From the NCBI RefSeq assembly GCF_017742235.1, contig NZ_JAGHKQ010000004.1, positions 124,001 to 188,000 on the forward strand: a stretch of 64,000 nucleotides of DNA, read 5' to 3'. Source of the DNA: Bacillus sp. 165 (GTDB lineage: Bacteria; Bacillota; Bacilli; Bacillales; Bacillaceae_G). Positions 1-8,604 of the stretch are shown one piece after another (the stretch's first letter is position 1; each line of letters opens with the position of its first letter). Position numbers and translations under genes: made by a program. The notes below the pieces were generated by a model. The model did no database searches and had not been told where the DNA came from. It saw only the letters and a program-made list of their open reading frames with translations.

Positions 1-1
1 T

Positions 2-748
2 TGCCATTATTGCTATTTGCAAACGACTCTCGGCAGCAAGCCGTATGTTCGTGTATATGTAAATCTCGATGACATTTTTGCCCAGGCCCAAAAATATATA
101 GATGAGAGGGCACCAGAGATTACACGTTTTGAGGCAGCATGTACATCTGATATTGTAGGAATTGATCATCTTACCCATTCGTTGAAAAAAACAATTGAAT
201 TCATCGGGCAAACTGAATATGGAAATTTAAGGTTTGTTACAAAGTTTTCCCATGTGGATCATTTATTAGATGCTCAGCATAATGGAAAAACACGTTTCCG
301 TTTTAGTATTAACTCTCGATATGTAATTAAAAATTTTGAACCGGCTACTTCTCCGTTTGAAGATCGTATTGAGGCGGCAAAAAAAGTAGCTCATGCTAAC
401 TATCCGCTTGGATTTATTGTTGCTCCGCTGTATATGCATGATGATTGGGAAGAGGGATACTATGAATTATTTGAGCGTCTTCATAACTCTTTAAAGGATG
501 TATCATTGCCGAATTTATCCTTTGAACTCATTCAACACCGTTTTACTAAGCCTGCTAAGAAGGTAATACAAGAGCGGTACCCCAATACAAAGTTAGAAAT
601 GGATGAGGAAAAGAGAAAATATAAATGGGGGCGCTATGGAATCGGGAAATATGTATATCAGACAGACGATGCCACACGGCTAGAGCAAACAATACGTTCG
701 TATATTCAAGAATTTTTTCCGGATGCTGAAATCCAGTATTTTACTTAA
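2..748 (+). CDS. splB: Spore photoproduct lyase, C-terminal part (cut by window edge)
   Basis: Radical-SAM enzyme that repairs the spore photoproduct (5-thyminyl-5,6-dihydrothymine) in DNA during germination, using a 4Fe-4S cluster and S-adenosylmethionine. The reading frame is open from base 2 and begins with residues CHYCYLQTT, so the last two cysteines of the cluster motif CxxxCxxC are visible; the first cysteine and about 90 N-terminal residues lie upstream of the window. The following sequence (RFEASCTSDIVG-like segment, HVDHLLDAQHNGKTRFRFS, FELIQHRFTKPAKKVI, KYKWGRYGIGKYVY) closely follows B. subtilis SplB as remembered, and the end DAEIQYFT matches the family C-terminus. The TTG at 17 is an internal leucine codon, not a start. 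Lies 145 bases upstream of mntR. Confidence 0.95.
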   Translation, partial: CHYCYLQTTLGSKPYVRVYVNLDDIFAQAQKYIDERAPEITRFEAACTSDIVGIDHLTHSLKKTIEFIGQTEYGNLRFVTKFSHVDHLLDAQHNGKTRFRFSINSRYVIKNFEPATSPFEDRIEAAKKVAHANYPLGFIVAPLYMHDDWEEGYYELFERLHNSLKDVSLPNLSFELIQHRFTKPAKKVIQERYPNTKLEMDEEKRKYKWGRYGIGKYVYQTDDATRLEQTIRSYIQEFFPDAEIQYFT

Positions 749-893
749 TGCAGTTGAGAAGATAGTTTATTTTTAAATTTAGGTGATGGATAAAGGGAGG
801 TACGATTATCCTCCCTTGTCACAACACCGTTTCTATTGTATGATTTTAATGATTTGGTTTACGTACATAAATAGAAATGGATGGAGGAAGCCG

Positions 894-1322
894 ATGCCTA
901 CCCCAAGTATGGAAGATTATATAGAACAAATATATATGCTTATTGAAGAAAAAGGATACGCACGTGTATCGGATATTGCAGAAGCTCTGAATGTACATCC
1001 ATCCTCTGTAACAAAAATGGTGCAAAAGCTTGATAAAGATCAATATCTCATCTACGAAAAATATAGAGGATTAGTGCTAACATCGAAAGGGAAAAAGATT
1101 GGAAAACGTCTTGTGGACCGTCATGAGCTGTTAGAGCAGTTTATGCGTATTATTGGACTGGATGAAAGTAAGATTTATGAGGACGTTGAAGGAATTGAAC
1201 ATCACCTTAGTTGGGAAGCAATCGATCGAATTGGTGATTTAGTTCAATACTTTGAAGAAGATGCCTTGCGTGTGGAAACGTTGCGCGGCATTCAGAAAAC
1301 AAATGAAGAGCAAAACAGCTAA
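894..1322 (+). CDS. mntR: Manganese-responsive transcriptional regulator MntR
   Basis: DtxR-family repressor that binds DNA when loaded with Mn(II) and shuts off manganese uptake genes. The 142-residue protein has an N-terminal winged helix (about residues 1-70) and a metal-binding dimerisation domain. All six ligands known from B. subtilis MntR are in place: Asp8, Glu11, His77, Glu99, Glu102 and His103. The start is the ATG at 894, preceded by GGAGGAAG at 884-890; an open frame continues up to 783 but has no ribosome site and no family similarity. The stop sits at the foot of a terminator shared with the convergent gene on the other strand. Its place next to splB may be a lineage trait. Confidence 0.97.
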   Translation: MPTPSMEDYIEQIYMLIEEKGYARVSDIAEALNVHPSSVTKMVQKLDKDQYLIYEKYRGLVLTSKGKKIGKRLVDRHELLEQFMRIIGLDESKIYEDVEGIEHHLSWEAIDRIGDLVQYFEEDALRVETLRGIQKTNEEQNS

Positions 1323-1347
1323 AAGGAAGCCTAAGCGCTTCCTTTTT
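1321..1347. terminator. Terminator between mntR and convergent membrane-protein gene
   Basis: AAAAGGAAGC pairs with GCTTCCTTTTT across a short loop and ends in a T run. It overlaps the mntR stop codon and the 3' end of the opposing gene, so it can serve both strands. Confidence 0.85.
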
Positions 1348-1594
1348 GCATATTTATTTCTTTGTGCTGTTCCAATTTGTTCAGAAAAAGAAAGCTTACT
1401 ATACAAAGAAAAAGCAATATCCATGTAAGGGGAATAGTTAATGTTTTGAAGAGAATATAAATGTGGAAGAGCGGATTTAACACCTGTGTCCATTGATCTT
1501 GCAATAATACCCATTCTGCATTTAGCAGCAGTGTGATAATACCTAAATACCCAACTGTCCACATACATTCTAATAAAAAAAGTAAGAAACCCAT
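1331..1594 (-). CDS. Small membrane protein of unknown function
   Basis: An 87-residue protein with two hydrophobic segments, roughly residues 1-30 (MGFLLFLLECMWTVGYLGII onward) and 45-70 (leucine/isoleucine rich), and a short charged tail (LEQHKEI). This suggests a two-pass membrane protein with no visible catalytic motif. The start is supported by GGAGAGG seven bases before the ATG. It converges on mntR and shares its terminator. I do not recognise the family. An overlapping 109-codon frame on the same strand (1239-1568) has no such start signal. Confidence 0.7.
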   Translation of the reverse strand: MGFLLFLLECMWTVGYLGIITLLLNAEWVLLQDQWTQVLNPLFHIYILFKTLTIPLTWILLFLCIVSFLFLNKLEQHKEINMQKGSA

Positions 1595-2029
1595 GATGTT
1601 TCCTCTCCTTTATTATTGATTAGGTGCTTTTGTAAAATCAGCGTCTATTTGATTTGCTCTATTTTTCTTCTTGCAATAAAGCTTTGTTTTAAACTGGATA
1701 ATTTATATCTTGGGATGGAGGTTAGGAACAGAATGCAGATGGTTTGAGAAGTCTTTATTATACTATTTAGAATGTTTTGTCTTTTTTGAGAAGAGGTGTC
1801 ATCAAAAAGTTGAACTGGGCATACAAGATATATACAGCAGTCATTTAAAGATTTGTTAGCTAATTAATTAATAATTTCGTTTTCACAAAACAATACTCCT
1901 TTTTATAAGTGAACAAACATAATATTTTTTGATCTGTTTTGTTTTTTTATTTAATAAAGAAAATTCCGTAAAGTATTTTAATTATCTTTATAAATAGATA
2001 TAATAAATATAAGGCAAAGGAGGAGCAGA
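1595..2029. other. AT-rich intergenic region, promoter for the 62-residue gene
   Basis: No gene is visible on either strand. The left part must carry the promoter of the membrane-protein gene. On the right, TATAAT at 1999-2004 lies about 25 bases before the strong ribosome site of the 62-residue gene and could be its -10 element; no clear -35 box is seen. Confidence 0.45.
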
Positions 2030-2218
2030 ATGATAACAGAAGAGATGAGAAAATATTTGAGTGGAAATCCATACGTGTTTGAAGGTGAATTCGTCGAATT
2101 AAGCGATGAGAACAAAGGTGAGCTGTTTAAGCTGCAAGATGACTATTTTAGTGAAGAACTGGTTTTATCTGAGGATATGTATAAATATATATCAGGAAAT
2201 CCATATAGGATTGTATAA
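2030..2218 (+). CDS. Small acidic protein with a duplicated YxSGNPY motif
   Basis: A 62-residue acidic protein. The N-terminal part EEMRKYLSGNPYVFEG is repeated imperfectly at the C-terminus as EDMYKYISGNPYRIV, with an acidic linker (ELSDENKGELFKLQDDYFSE) between. No signal peptide or membrane segment is seen. Translation is well supported by AAAGGAGGAG at 2017-2026 just before the ATG, and the gene ends in a strong terminator. It is single and not part of an operon. I do not recognise the family and assign no function. The two-copy motif suggests a paired short binding unit, which is inference only. Confidence 0.75.
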   Translation: MITEEMRKYLSGNPYVFEGEFVELSDENKGELFKLQDDYFSEELVLSEDMYKYISGNPYRIV

Positions 2219-2223
2219 AAAAG

Positions 2224-2257
2224 AAAAACCGTGTATCTAGAAAGATGCACGGTTTTT
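2224..2257. terminator. Bidirectional terminator between the 62-residue gene and yqhP
   Basis: A 15-bp stem (AAAAACCGTGTATCT with AGATGCACGGTTTTT, one G-U pair) closes a 4-base loop. T runs on both strands fit termination of both converging genes; the yqhP stop codon lies inside it. Confidence 0.9.
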
Positions 2258-2641
2258 CTTTTTACCCTTTTTTCCTTCAATAACAGTCAGGTGTGTTTGT
2301 TTTCGTTTCTTTTTTAAAAAGGAAGTGCCTTTTTTTCCTTTTAAATCTAAAGGCGCTTTTTTTAATATATTATTGGCAAGGGGAGTGATATTTTGTTTTT
2401 GTCCTGCGTATTTCTTTTTCGACTGCTTTGCAGCACGATCATATGAGGCGCGATTTTTGCCAGGGGAATTCGAGTTTGTAAACAGCTTATACAGAATAAA
2501 AATAGCACCTGCCACAATAACAATAGTGATAATTTTTTTAAGTAAATCTGCTGGGAAATTTACTCCGTAGTATACAATTCCAAACAAAGACAAGCCAATA
2601 ATAAAAACGAAAAACATTGTAGCAAAAGAACGTCCTTTCAT
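2237..2641 (-). CDS. yqhP: YqhP-like small membrane protein (SA1362 family)
   Basis: A 134-residue protein with two transmembrane helices in the first 60 residues (FATMFFVFIIGLSLFGIVYY and IITIVIVAGAIFILYKLF), followed by a strongly basic cytoplasmic tail rich in lysine. This layout and the position next to yqhQ match B. subtilis YqhP and the SA1362 family; no biochemical role is known to me. The start is the ATG at 2641, with GGGAGG nine bases upstream. An upstream in-frame ATG (2665) would place the ribosome site inside the gene and was rejected. Confidence 0.85.
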   Translation of the reverse strand: MKGRSFATMFFVFIIGLSLFGIVYYGVNFPADLLKKIITIVIVAGAIFILYKLFTNSNSPGKNRASYDRAAKQSKKKYAGQKQNITPLANNILKKAPLDLKGKKGTSFLKKKRKQTHLTVIEGKKGKKKNRASF

Positions 2642-2722
2642 ATGAAACACCTCCCAGAAGAACACGATTTTAAATAGTTTATTAAAAAGGACTTGTTTAG
2701 TTGATGAATAAATACAAAAAAA

Positions 2723-3646
2723 TTAATTTTTTGCGTTTTCTAAGCGAAGAAGCTCGTTAAAAGAAGCGATTGCAACTTCTACTTGGTCGTCAGAAGGCTC
2801 TTTAGTTGTTAACAGTTGAAGCCAAAGCCCTGGATAGCCCAAAAAGCGTAAAACAGGGAGGTTGCGAAGCCTGTTTGTAAACTGCAGCACTTCAAATGAA
2901 ATCCCTAGCACAACTGGAATTAAAAGAATTCGGTAGCCAACTCGTACCCACAGCGGATCTGTCGGTACAAGAAAGTAAATAAACATGCCAACAATCACAG
3001 TAAATAAGATGAAGCTGCTGCCGCAACGATAGTGAAGTCTTGTTTGCTTTTGTACGTTTTCTACAGTCAAAGGCAAATTGTTTTCATAGGCATTTATAAC
3101 TTTATGCTCTGCGCCATGATATTGGAATACCCGCTTAATAATGGGAGTAAGGGAAACGAAATAAATGTAACTTAATAATAAAATTAGTTTGATTACACTC
3201 TCTACCAAGATTTGTGCCATATCGGAAGAGAAGACGGGTTTTGTGAAATGTGCTAATACAGCTGGAACAGCTGTAAAAATGACTTTTCCGAAAATAAAGG
3301 AGAGAATGCCGACAGTAGCTGCTCCAAGCCACATGGTCAGCTTAGACTGTTCCTCCTTTTTATGCCCGATTGCTTCATCATCGTTTGGGTCTGTATCAAA
3401 TCGTTCTGTGGAAAAATTCAGATGCTTAGCTCCGTTTGAACTGGCGTATAGAATTGCTGCGATTCCGCGAAGAAACGGAATTCGTTTGAATAAGTCTAAC
3501 ATTTTGTTATTATGGCGAGGTAAGCGAAAATAGTCGATAGAATTGTCTTTTCTACGAATGGCTGTAACAGTATATTCTCTGCCGCCGAACATAACTCCTT
3601 CTACAACCGCTTGCCCTCCATAGATTTGTTTTGTCTCCTCTTTCAT
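2723..3646 (-). CDS. yqhQ: YqhQ, DUF1385 membrane protein
   Basis: A 307-residue integral membrane protein of the DUF1385 family. The N-terminus IYGGQAVVEGVMFGGREY is the family signature, and the central segment FQYHGAEHKVINAYENN contains the conserved HGAEHK motif. About four hydrophobic segments lie between residues 100 and 260. The function is not established; B. subtilis YqhQ occurs in the same place. Transcribed leftward, 81 bases before yqhP, and divergent from yqhR. No clear terminator is seen between it and yqhP, so the two may be cotranscribed. Confidence 0.92.
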   Translation of the reverse strand: MKEETKQIYGGQAVVEGVMFGGREYTVTAIRRKDNSIDYFRLPRHNNKMLDLFKRIPFLRGIAAILYASSNGAKHLNFSTERFDTDPNDDEAIGHKKEEQSKLTMWLGAATVGILSFIFGKVIFTAVPAVLAHFTKPVFSSDMAQILVESVIKLILLLSYIYFVSLTPIIKRVFQYHGAEHKVINAYENNLPLTVENVQKQTRLHYRCGSSFILFTVIVGMFIYFLVPTDPLWVRVGYRILLIPVVLGISFEVLQFTNRLRNLPVLRFLGYPGLWLQLLTTKEPSDDQVEVAIASFNELLRLENAKN

Positions 3647-3828
3647 GTGAACACCAACCTGTATCTATCTTTTTATTTTATTGTAGCTGTAATGCTCGTC
3701 TTCTGACAAGTATTACTAAGGTTGCATGGTCAGTGTATATTCCTTTTATAGACACATTTGTCTGATTTTAAACGTAATTAGTGTAATAGATTTTAATTTG
3801 GACATACTACTAAGCGGAGGTGGGAAAA

Positions 3829-4323
3829 TTGGGAAATGAGCAATTAGAGCAGAATAAGAAAGAAGGACAACAGTCGTTTATAACGAAAGTTGTAATTATA
3901 GGGCTGTTTGGAGGCGTTTTTTGGAGTCTTGTGTGGTATGTTTTTCATATCTTTTCATTTTCCCAAGTTGGACCAAATTATTTGCTTCTTCCATTCGCCT
4001 TCGGCAATTGGAAGAACGGAGTATGGGGACAATTTGCAGGTGTAGTGGTTCTTAGTGTCATTTCTATTTTGCTTGCTCTTCTGTATGGAGCATTTTTGAA
4101 GAAATTTCAAGGAATATCCCCAGGCATTATATTTGGATTAGCAATATGGGCTGCTTTATTTTTAGGAATGAGCTCCTTTATCCCTTCGCTGAAAGGTATA
4201 ACAGATTTCACAAAAGAAACGCTGGTTACTACAGGGTGTTTGTATATACTATACGGTGTTTTTATTGCTTATTCCGTTTCATACGAGGCAAGTGAACAAA
4301 ACAGAGCAACTCAAGGAAGTTAG
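3829..4323 (+). CDS. yqhR: YqhR family membrane protein
   Basis: A 164-residue protein with four predicted membrane segments (VVIIGLFGGVFWSLVWYVF; FAGVVVLSVISILLALLYG; IIFGLAIWAALFLGMSSFI; ETLVTTGCLYILYGVFIAY) between a polar N-terminus and a short polar tail. Position between yqhQ and aroQ matches B. subtilis YqhR; no function is known. The TTG at 3829 is preferred because GGAGG (3816-3820) lies eight bases upstream; the in-frame GTG at 3820 would overlap that ribosome site. Confidence 0.85.
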   Translation: MGNEQLEQNKKEGQQSFITKVVIIGLFGGVFWSLVWYVFHIFSFSQVGPNYLLLPFAFGNWKNGVWGQFAGVVVLSVISILLALLYGAFLKKFQGISPGIIFGLAIWAALFLGMSSFIPSLKGITDFTKETLVTTGCLYILYGVFIAYSVSYEASEQNRATQGS

Positions 4324-4397
4324 TCAAACTATTCAAATAAGTAGTGATTATGTTAGAATGTTCTATGAACATTCTTTTTTCGTAAGGAGTTATACAT

Positions 4398-4841
4398 ATG
4401 AAAAAAATACTCCTCATCAACGGTCCTAATTTGAATCGATTAGGAAAGCGAGAAGTAAGTGTGTATGGAGAGAAAACTTTGGAAATGCTCGAAAAAGAGC
4501 TAGAGGAATATGCTAGAAATAAAGGAATAGAGCTTGTATGCTGTCAATCCAATTATGAAGGAGCTATCATTGATAAGCTACACGAGGCTGAAGACAAGGA
4601 GTTTCACGGTGTAATTATAAATCCGGGAGCATATACTCATTACAGCTATGCGATTCGAGATGCCATAGCAAGTATTTCTGTTCCAGTCATGGAAGTCCAC
4701 CTTACAAATATTCATAAACGCGAAGAATTCCGTCATGTATCAGTTACTGCGCCTGTTACTGTCGCACAAATTATCGGTCTAGGCTTCTATGGATACAAAT
4801 TAGCATTGTTAGGATTAATTGAGAAGTTTCGGGAGGAATAA
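4398..4841 (+). CDS. aroQ: Type II 3-dehydroquinate dehydratase
   Basis: Third step of the shikimate pathway: 3-dehydroquinate to 3-dehydroshikimate. The 147-residue length is typical of the dodecameric type II enzyme. Visible motifs are GPNLNRLGKRE followed by VYG (catalytic Arg and Tyr loop), NPGAYTHYSYAIRDAI and EVHLTNIHKREEFRHVS. The family usually has REP before the tyrosine; here it is REV, a minor change. It corresponds to B. subtilis yqhS and sits two bases upstream of the peptidase gene, as part of aroQ-yqhT-efp. Confidence 0.96.
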   Translation: MKKILLINGPNLNRLGKREVSVYGEKTLEMLEKELEEYARNKGIELVCCQSNYEGAIIDKLHEAEDKEFHGVIINPGAYTHYSYAIRDAIASISVPVMEVHLTNIHKREEFRHVSVTAPVTVAQIIGLGFYGYKLALLGLIEKFREE

Positions 4842-4843
4842 AT

Positions 4844-5905
4844 ATGGAAAAGCTGCAAAAGCTAAGAAATACATTTCAGACGGCTGGAATTGATGCTTTA
4901 TTAATTACTAACAGCCATAACCGTACATATATGACGAACTTTACCGGAACTGCCGGAGCAGCATTGATTACAACTGAAAAAGCTTTATTTATTACTGATT
5001 TCCGCTATATGGAACAGGCTGCTAAGCAAGCAGAAGGCTATGAAATTATTCAACATAAAGAGACTATTCCTGCTGAAATTGCTAAGCAGGTAGAAGCTTT
5101 AGGAATTAAAAAACTTGGCTTTGAGCAAGACGATCTTACATACAGTGCTTATCAGGCATATGCTGAAAAGGTACAGACAGAACTTGTTCCGGTATCTGGG
5201 CTTGTAGAAAAATTACGCTTGATTAAGACAAGCTCTGAGATTAAGATATTAAAGGAAGCTGCACAGATTGCTGATGCTGCATTCGATCATATTTTATCGT
5301 TCATTCGCCCTGGTGTTTCTGAGCTTGCAGTATCCAATGAGCTTGAGTTCTTTATGAGAAAGGAAGGAGCAGCATCTTCTTCTTTTGATATTATTGTAGC
5401 GTCTGGGCTTCGCTCTGCATTGCCACACGGGGTAGCTTCTGAAAAATTGATTGAAGCGGGAGATTTTGTTACATTGGATTTTGGTGCATATTACAAAGGG
5501 TATTGTTCCGATATTACACGGACGGTAGCTGTAGGAGAGCCATCTCCTCAACTTAAAAACATCTATGATATCGTATTACAAGCACAGCTTCTCGGTGTGA
5601 AGGGAATCAAGGCGGGAATTACCGGCCGTGAAGCAGATAATCTTACTCGTGATTACATAACAGAACAAGGATATGGAGAGTATTTTGGGCATTCCACAGG
5701 ACATGGTATTGGCCTTCAAATTCATGAGGGTCCAGGTCTATCTTCCCGTTCTGACGTTGTATTGGAGCCGGGGATGGTTGTGACGTGTGAGCCTGGAATT
5801 TATGTTGCAGGGCTTGGCGGCGTACGTATCGAAGATGATATTGTTATCACCAAAGAAGGTAATGAAGTATTAACGCATTCACCAAAAGAACTTATTATTT
5901 TATAA
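4844..5905 (+). CDS. yqhT: Xaa-Pro aminopeptidase family (M24) YqhT
   Basis: A 353-residue cytoplasmic metallopeptidase of family M24B, expected to remove N-terminal residues before proline. It has the creatinase-like N-terminal domain (about residues 1-125) and the pita-bread catalytic domain. All five metal ligands are seen in order: Asp in DFGA, Asp in SDITRT, His in HSTGHGIG, Glu in CEPGIY and Glu in VRIEDD. Two bases separate it from aroQ and 21 bases from efp, consistent with a single operon as in B. subtilis. Confidence 0.95.
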   Translation: MEKLQKLRNTFQTAGIDALLITNSHNRTYMTNFTGTAGAALITTEKALFITDFRYMEQAAKQAEGYEIIQHKETIPAEIAKQVEALGIKKLGFEQDDLTYSAYQAYAEKVQTELVPVSGLVEKLRLIKTSSEIKILKEAAQIADAAFDHILSFIRPGVSELAVSNELEFFMRKEGAASSSFDIIVASGLRSALPHGVASEKLIEAGDFVTLDFGAYYKGYCSDITRTVAVGEPSPQLKNIYDIVLQAQLLGVKGIKAGITGREADNLTRDYITEQGYGEYFGHSTGHGIGLQIHEGPGLSSRSDVVLEPGMVVTCEPGIYVAGLGGVRIEDDIVITKEGNEVLTHSPKELIIL

Positions 5906-5926
5906 TCATACAGGAGGATCTACTAC

Positions 5927-6484
5927 ATGATTTCAGTTAATGATTTTCGTACAGGTTTAACAATTGAAACGGATGGTGGGATTTGGCAAGTAATGGAATT
6001 CCAACATGTAAAGCCGGGAAAAGGAGCAGCATTCGTTCGCTCTAAGCTGCGTAATCTTCGCACAGGCTCTGTTCAAGAAAAAACATTCCGTGCCGGTGAG
6101 AAAGTAGAAAAAGCTCACATTGAAAATCGCCGTATGCAGTACTTGTATGCAAGCGGAGATGTGCATATTTTTATGGACAATGAAACATATGAGCAGCTTG
6201 AGCTTCCTGCTAAGCAAATTGAGCACGAATTGAAATTCTTGAAAGAAAATATGGAAATATATATCATGACTTATCAAGGGGAAACGCTTGGTGTTGAGCT
6301 TCCGAACACTGTTGAGCTAAAAGTAGTGGAGACAGAGCCTGGTATCAAGGGAGATACAGCATCTAACGTAACAAAACCTGCAACAATGGAGACGGGGCTT
6401 GTTGTACAAGTACCAATCTTTATTAATGAAGGTGAAACACTAATTATTAATACATCAGAAGCTAGGTACGTTTCTCGCGCATAA
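5927..6484 (+). CDS. efp: Translation elongation factor P
   Basis: EF-P (185 residues) helps ribosomes form peptide bonds at polyproline stretches. The three OB-like domains are full length. The tip loop KPGKGAAF carries Lys32, the residue modified in Bacillus EF-P. GGAGG lies before the ATG. The C-terminal signature ([18 protein letters not shown]) is intact. It closes the aroQ-yqhT-efp group and is followed by a terminator. Confidence 0.98.
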   Translation: MISVNDFRTGLTIETDGGIWQVMEFQHVKPGKGAAFVRSKLRNLRTGSVQEKTFRAGEKVEKAHIENRRMQYLYASGDVHIFMDNETYEQLELPAKQIEHELKFLKENMEIYIMTYQGETLGVELPNTVELKVVETEPGIKGDTASNVTKPATMETGLVVQVPIFINEGETLIINTSEARYVSRA

Positions 6485-6499
6485 CATTATATGTCTACG

Positions 6500-6533
6500 A
6501 AAGCACTCGTGATTTTCACGGGTGCTTTTTTCT
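6500..6533 (+). terminator. efp terminator
   Basis: AGCACTCGTGA pairs with TCACGGGTGCT, followed by a T6 run, separating efp from yqhV-spoIIIA. Confidence 0.88.
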
Positions 6534-6626
6534 GTTTCCGCACATTTTTTGCTTCTGAAATAGACAACCTCGGCATATGGTTGTACAAACGTGTTCTTTT
6601 GTACAGTGAAGATAGAAGGTGGAATT

Positions 6627-6908
6627 TTGAAGCAATGGCTAGCGGTGATTGAAACTTCTGTTTTGGCTATGGCAGTACTTCGCATGGTATCTGGCAGCAT
6701 TGAAGTATGCGCAGCATTAGTAATGTTATATTTGAACGATGTAAAAAAAGCGCTTGTCGTCAATAGCTTATTAGCATTCGTAGGACCTACAGTGTTAATA
6801 GTTACGATGACTATCGGGGTGTTAAGTATTTCCAATGACATCTCGTTTCTAAAGCTGTTTTTTCTATTTTTAGGAGTAGGGTGTATCTTGATTGCTGTAT
6901 TTAAATAA
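6627..6908 (+). CDS. yqhV: YqhV family membrane protein
   Basis: A 93-residue protein, the same length as B. subtilis YqhV, with three hydrophobic segments (SVLAMAVLRMVSG, VVNSLLAFVGPTVLIVTM, LKLFFLFLGVGCILIAVF). The conserved core is LRM-SGSIE-AALVMLYLNDVKKALVVNS. The start is a TTG at 6627 with AGAAGGTGG upstream; the resulting MKQWLAVIETSVLAM matches the remembered B. subtilis N-terminus in layout, whereas the longer frame from 6591 does not. It lies 22 bases before spoIIIAA, and the spoIIIA promoter may lie within or before it. Function unknown. Confidence 0.88.
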   Translation: MKQWLAVIETSVLAMAVLRMVSGSIEVCAALVMLYLNDVKKALVVNSLLAFVGPTVLIVTMTIGVLSISNDISFLKLFFLFLGVGCILIAVFK

Positions 6909-6930
6909 AACATTATGGTGAGGGACAGTC

Positions 6931-7860
6931 ATGAAAGAAATATTAGATGTTTTACCAAAAGAGATGGGAGCTATTATTCAACAAATACCGTCTTCTTTAA
7001 AAGAGAGGATGGAAGAAATTAGAATACGTATACACCGTCCTCTTGAGTGCGTTATAAGTGGTAAACCGCAATTTCTTCAATATACAGCAACAAGTGAGGA
7101 CGGGATATATTTATTGAATAAGCTTAGTCAGTACTCAATTTACACGATGGAGGAAGAGTTGAAGCGTGGTTATGTGACATTGAGAGGCGGTCATCGAGTC
7201 GGTCTTGCTGGTAAGGTAGTAACAGAGGGGGGAATGGTCAAGATAATTCGTGATGTTGCTTCTTTCAATATTCGCATCGCTCGTGAAAAAATTGGAATTG
7301 CTGACCCCTTAGTCCGCTATTTATATAAGGAGCGTTGGCTTAATACAATGATTATTGGGCCGCCACAAACAGGAAAAACGACGCTGCTACGGGATTTTGC
7401 AAGGATAATGAGTATTGGAGCGGAAGAGGAGCGAATTCCATCTTGTAAGGTAGGGATTGTAGATGAGCGTTCTGAAATTGCAGGGTGTCTCAAAGGAATA
7501 CCTCAGTATCAATTAGGGACAAGAGTTGATATTTTAGATGCTTGCCCCAAAGCTGAGGGAATGATGATGCTCATTCGTTCAATGAGCCCGGATATTTTAA
7601 TCGTTGATGAAATTGGACGACAGGAGGATAGCGAGGCCATTATAGAAGCGGTTAATGCAGGTGTTCAGTTGTTTGTAACGGCTCATGGATATGAATATGA
7701 GGATTTATTTAAACGTCCTTCTTTAAAGGCAATAGTGGAGCTTGGTATATTTGAAAGGTTTGTTGAGTTGTCTAAAACAAAAGGACCAGGAACCGTTATG
7801 AATATTAAAAATAAAGATGGAAAAGAACAATTGTCAAAAGTGAGCGTGGGGAGGAAATGA
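6931..7860 (+). CDS. spoIIIAA: Stage III sporulation ATPase SpoIIIAA
   Basis: Secretion-type ATPase thought to power the SpoIIIA-SpoIIQ channel between mother cell and forespore; made under sigma-E. The 309-residue protein has a Walker A motif (GPPQTGKTT, about residues 143-151), a Walker B-like segment (ILIVDEIGRQED) and a sensor-type His (TAHGYEYEDL). It overlaps spoIIIAB by four bases (ATGA), the first of several tight junctions in the eight-gene operon. Confidence 0.97.
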   Translation: MKEILDVLPKEMGAIIQQIPSSLKERMEEIRIRIHRPLECVISGKPQFLQYTATSEDGIYLLNKLSQYSIYTMEEELKRGYVTLRGGHRVGLAGKVVTEGGMVKIIRDVASFNIRIAREKIGIADPLVRYLYKERWLNTMIIGPPQTGKTTLLRDFARIMSIGAEEERIPSCKVGIVDERSEIAGCLKGIPQYQLGTRVDILDACPKAEGMMMLIRSMSPDILIVDEIGRQEDSEAIIEAVNAGVQLFVTAHGYEYEDLFKRPSLKAIVELGIFERFVELSKTKGPGTVMNIKNKDGKEQLSKVSVGRK

Positions 7861-8372
7861 TAAAACTTTTTGGGGCAGTTTTTATTTTAGCAGCAACATC
7901 CTGGATTGGATTTGAGTTTGCGAAAAAGGTCAGTGATCGTCCTCGCCAGCTTCGATATCTTAAAGCGGCACTGCAATCTCTAGAAGCAGAAATCATGTAT
8001 GGTCATACTCCTTTAAGCGAGGCGGCAAGCCGGCTGGCCAAACAAATTCCGAAGCCGCTGTCTTGGATGTTTCAAAGCTTTCAAACACACTTAGAGCAAG
8101 GTGAAAAAACAGTAAGAACAGCATGGAAAGCTAGTCTAGACGAGGTTTGGAAGTTTACGGCTCTTAAGAGTACGGAATATGAAATCCTGAAGCAATTCGG
8201 TGAGACTCTTGGTCAACACGATCGTGATTCGCAGCAAAAGCATATTCGTTTAGCGATTAATCATCTCGAAAGGGAAGAAAGTGAAGCCAAGGATATACAG
8301 CTGCGTTATGAAAAAATGATGAAAAGCCTAGGTGTTCTAACAGGTTTGCTTATTATTATTCTACTTCTGTAA
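7857..8372 (+). CDS. spoIIIAB: Stage III sporulation protein SpoIIIAB
   Basis: A 171-residue protein with a membrane helix at each end (about 3-20 and 155-171) around a helical domain (YLKAALQSLEAEIMYGHTPL, LRYEKMMKSLGVLTGLLI). SpoIIIAB resembles GspF-like platform proteins of type II secretion systems, so it probably anchors the SpoIIIAA ATPase at the mother-cell membrane. The ATG overlaps the spoIIIAA stop. Length and order match B. subtilis. Confidence 0.95.
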   Translation: MIKLFGAVFILAATSWIGFEFAKKVSDRPRQLRYLKAALQSLEAEIMYGHTPLSEAASRLAKQIPKPLSWMFQSFQTHLEQGEKTVRTAWKASLDEVWKFTALKSTEYEILKQFGETLGQHDRDSQQKHIRLAINHLEREESEAKDIQLRYEKMMKSLGVLTGLLIIILLL

Positions 8373-8385
8373 GGAGTGAAACAAA

Positions 8386-8589
8386 ATGTCCATGGACGTA
8401 GGGTTAATTTTTCAAATTGCAGGAATCGGTATTATTCTCGCTTTTATTCATACAGTTCTAAAGGAGCTAAAAAGAGAGGATATTGCAAACTGGGTGATAT
8501 TGGTAGGATTTGTTGTGATCCTGTTTCAAGTTGCTTTTCTTCTCAATAATTTATTTGCAAAAATTAAAAGTGTGTTCCTGTTTCAATAA
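8386..8589 (+). CDS. spoIIIAC: Stage III sporulation protein SpoIIIAC
   Basis: A 67-residue protein with two membrane helices (IFQIAGIGIILAFIHTVL and WVILVGFVVILFQVAFLL) and a basic tail KIKSVFLFQ, very close to the 68-residue B. subtilis protein. Thought to be a small membrane subunit of the forespore channel. AAGGAG lies before the ATG. Confidence 0.95.
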   Translation: MSMDVGLIFQIAGIGIILAFIHTVLKELKREDIANWVILVGFVVILFQVAFLLNNLFAKIKSVFLFQ

Positions 8590-8604
8590 AAGGGGGGTAT
8601 TATC

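Noticed and set aside
1239-1568. 109-codon minus-strand frame overlapping the membrane-protein gene
   Set aside because: It overlaps the 87-residue gene in another frame, extends into mntR and lacks a start signal.
6455-6913. 152-codon minus-strand frame over the efp end and yqhV
   Set aside because: No ribosome site; it runs antisense to efp, its terminator and the conserved yqhV gene.
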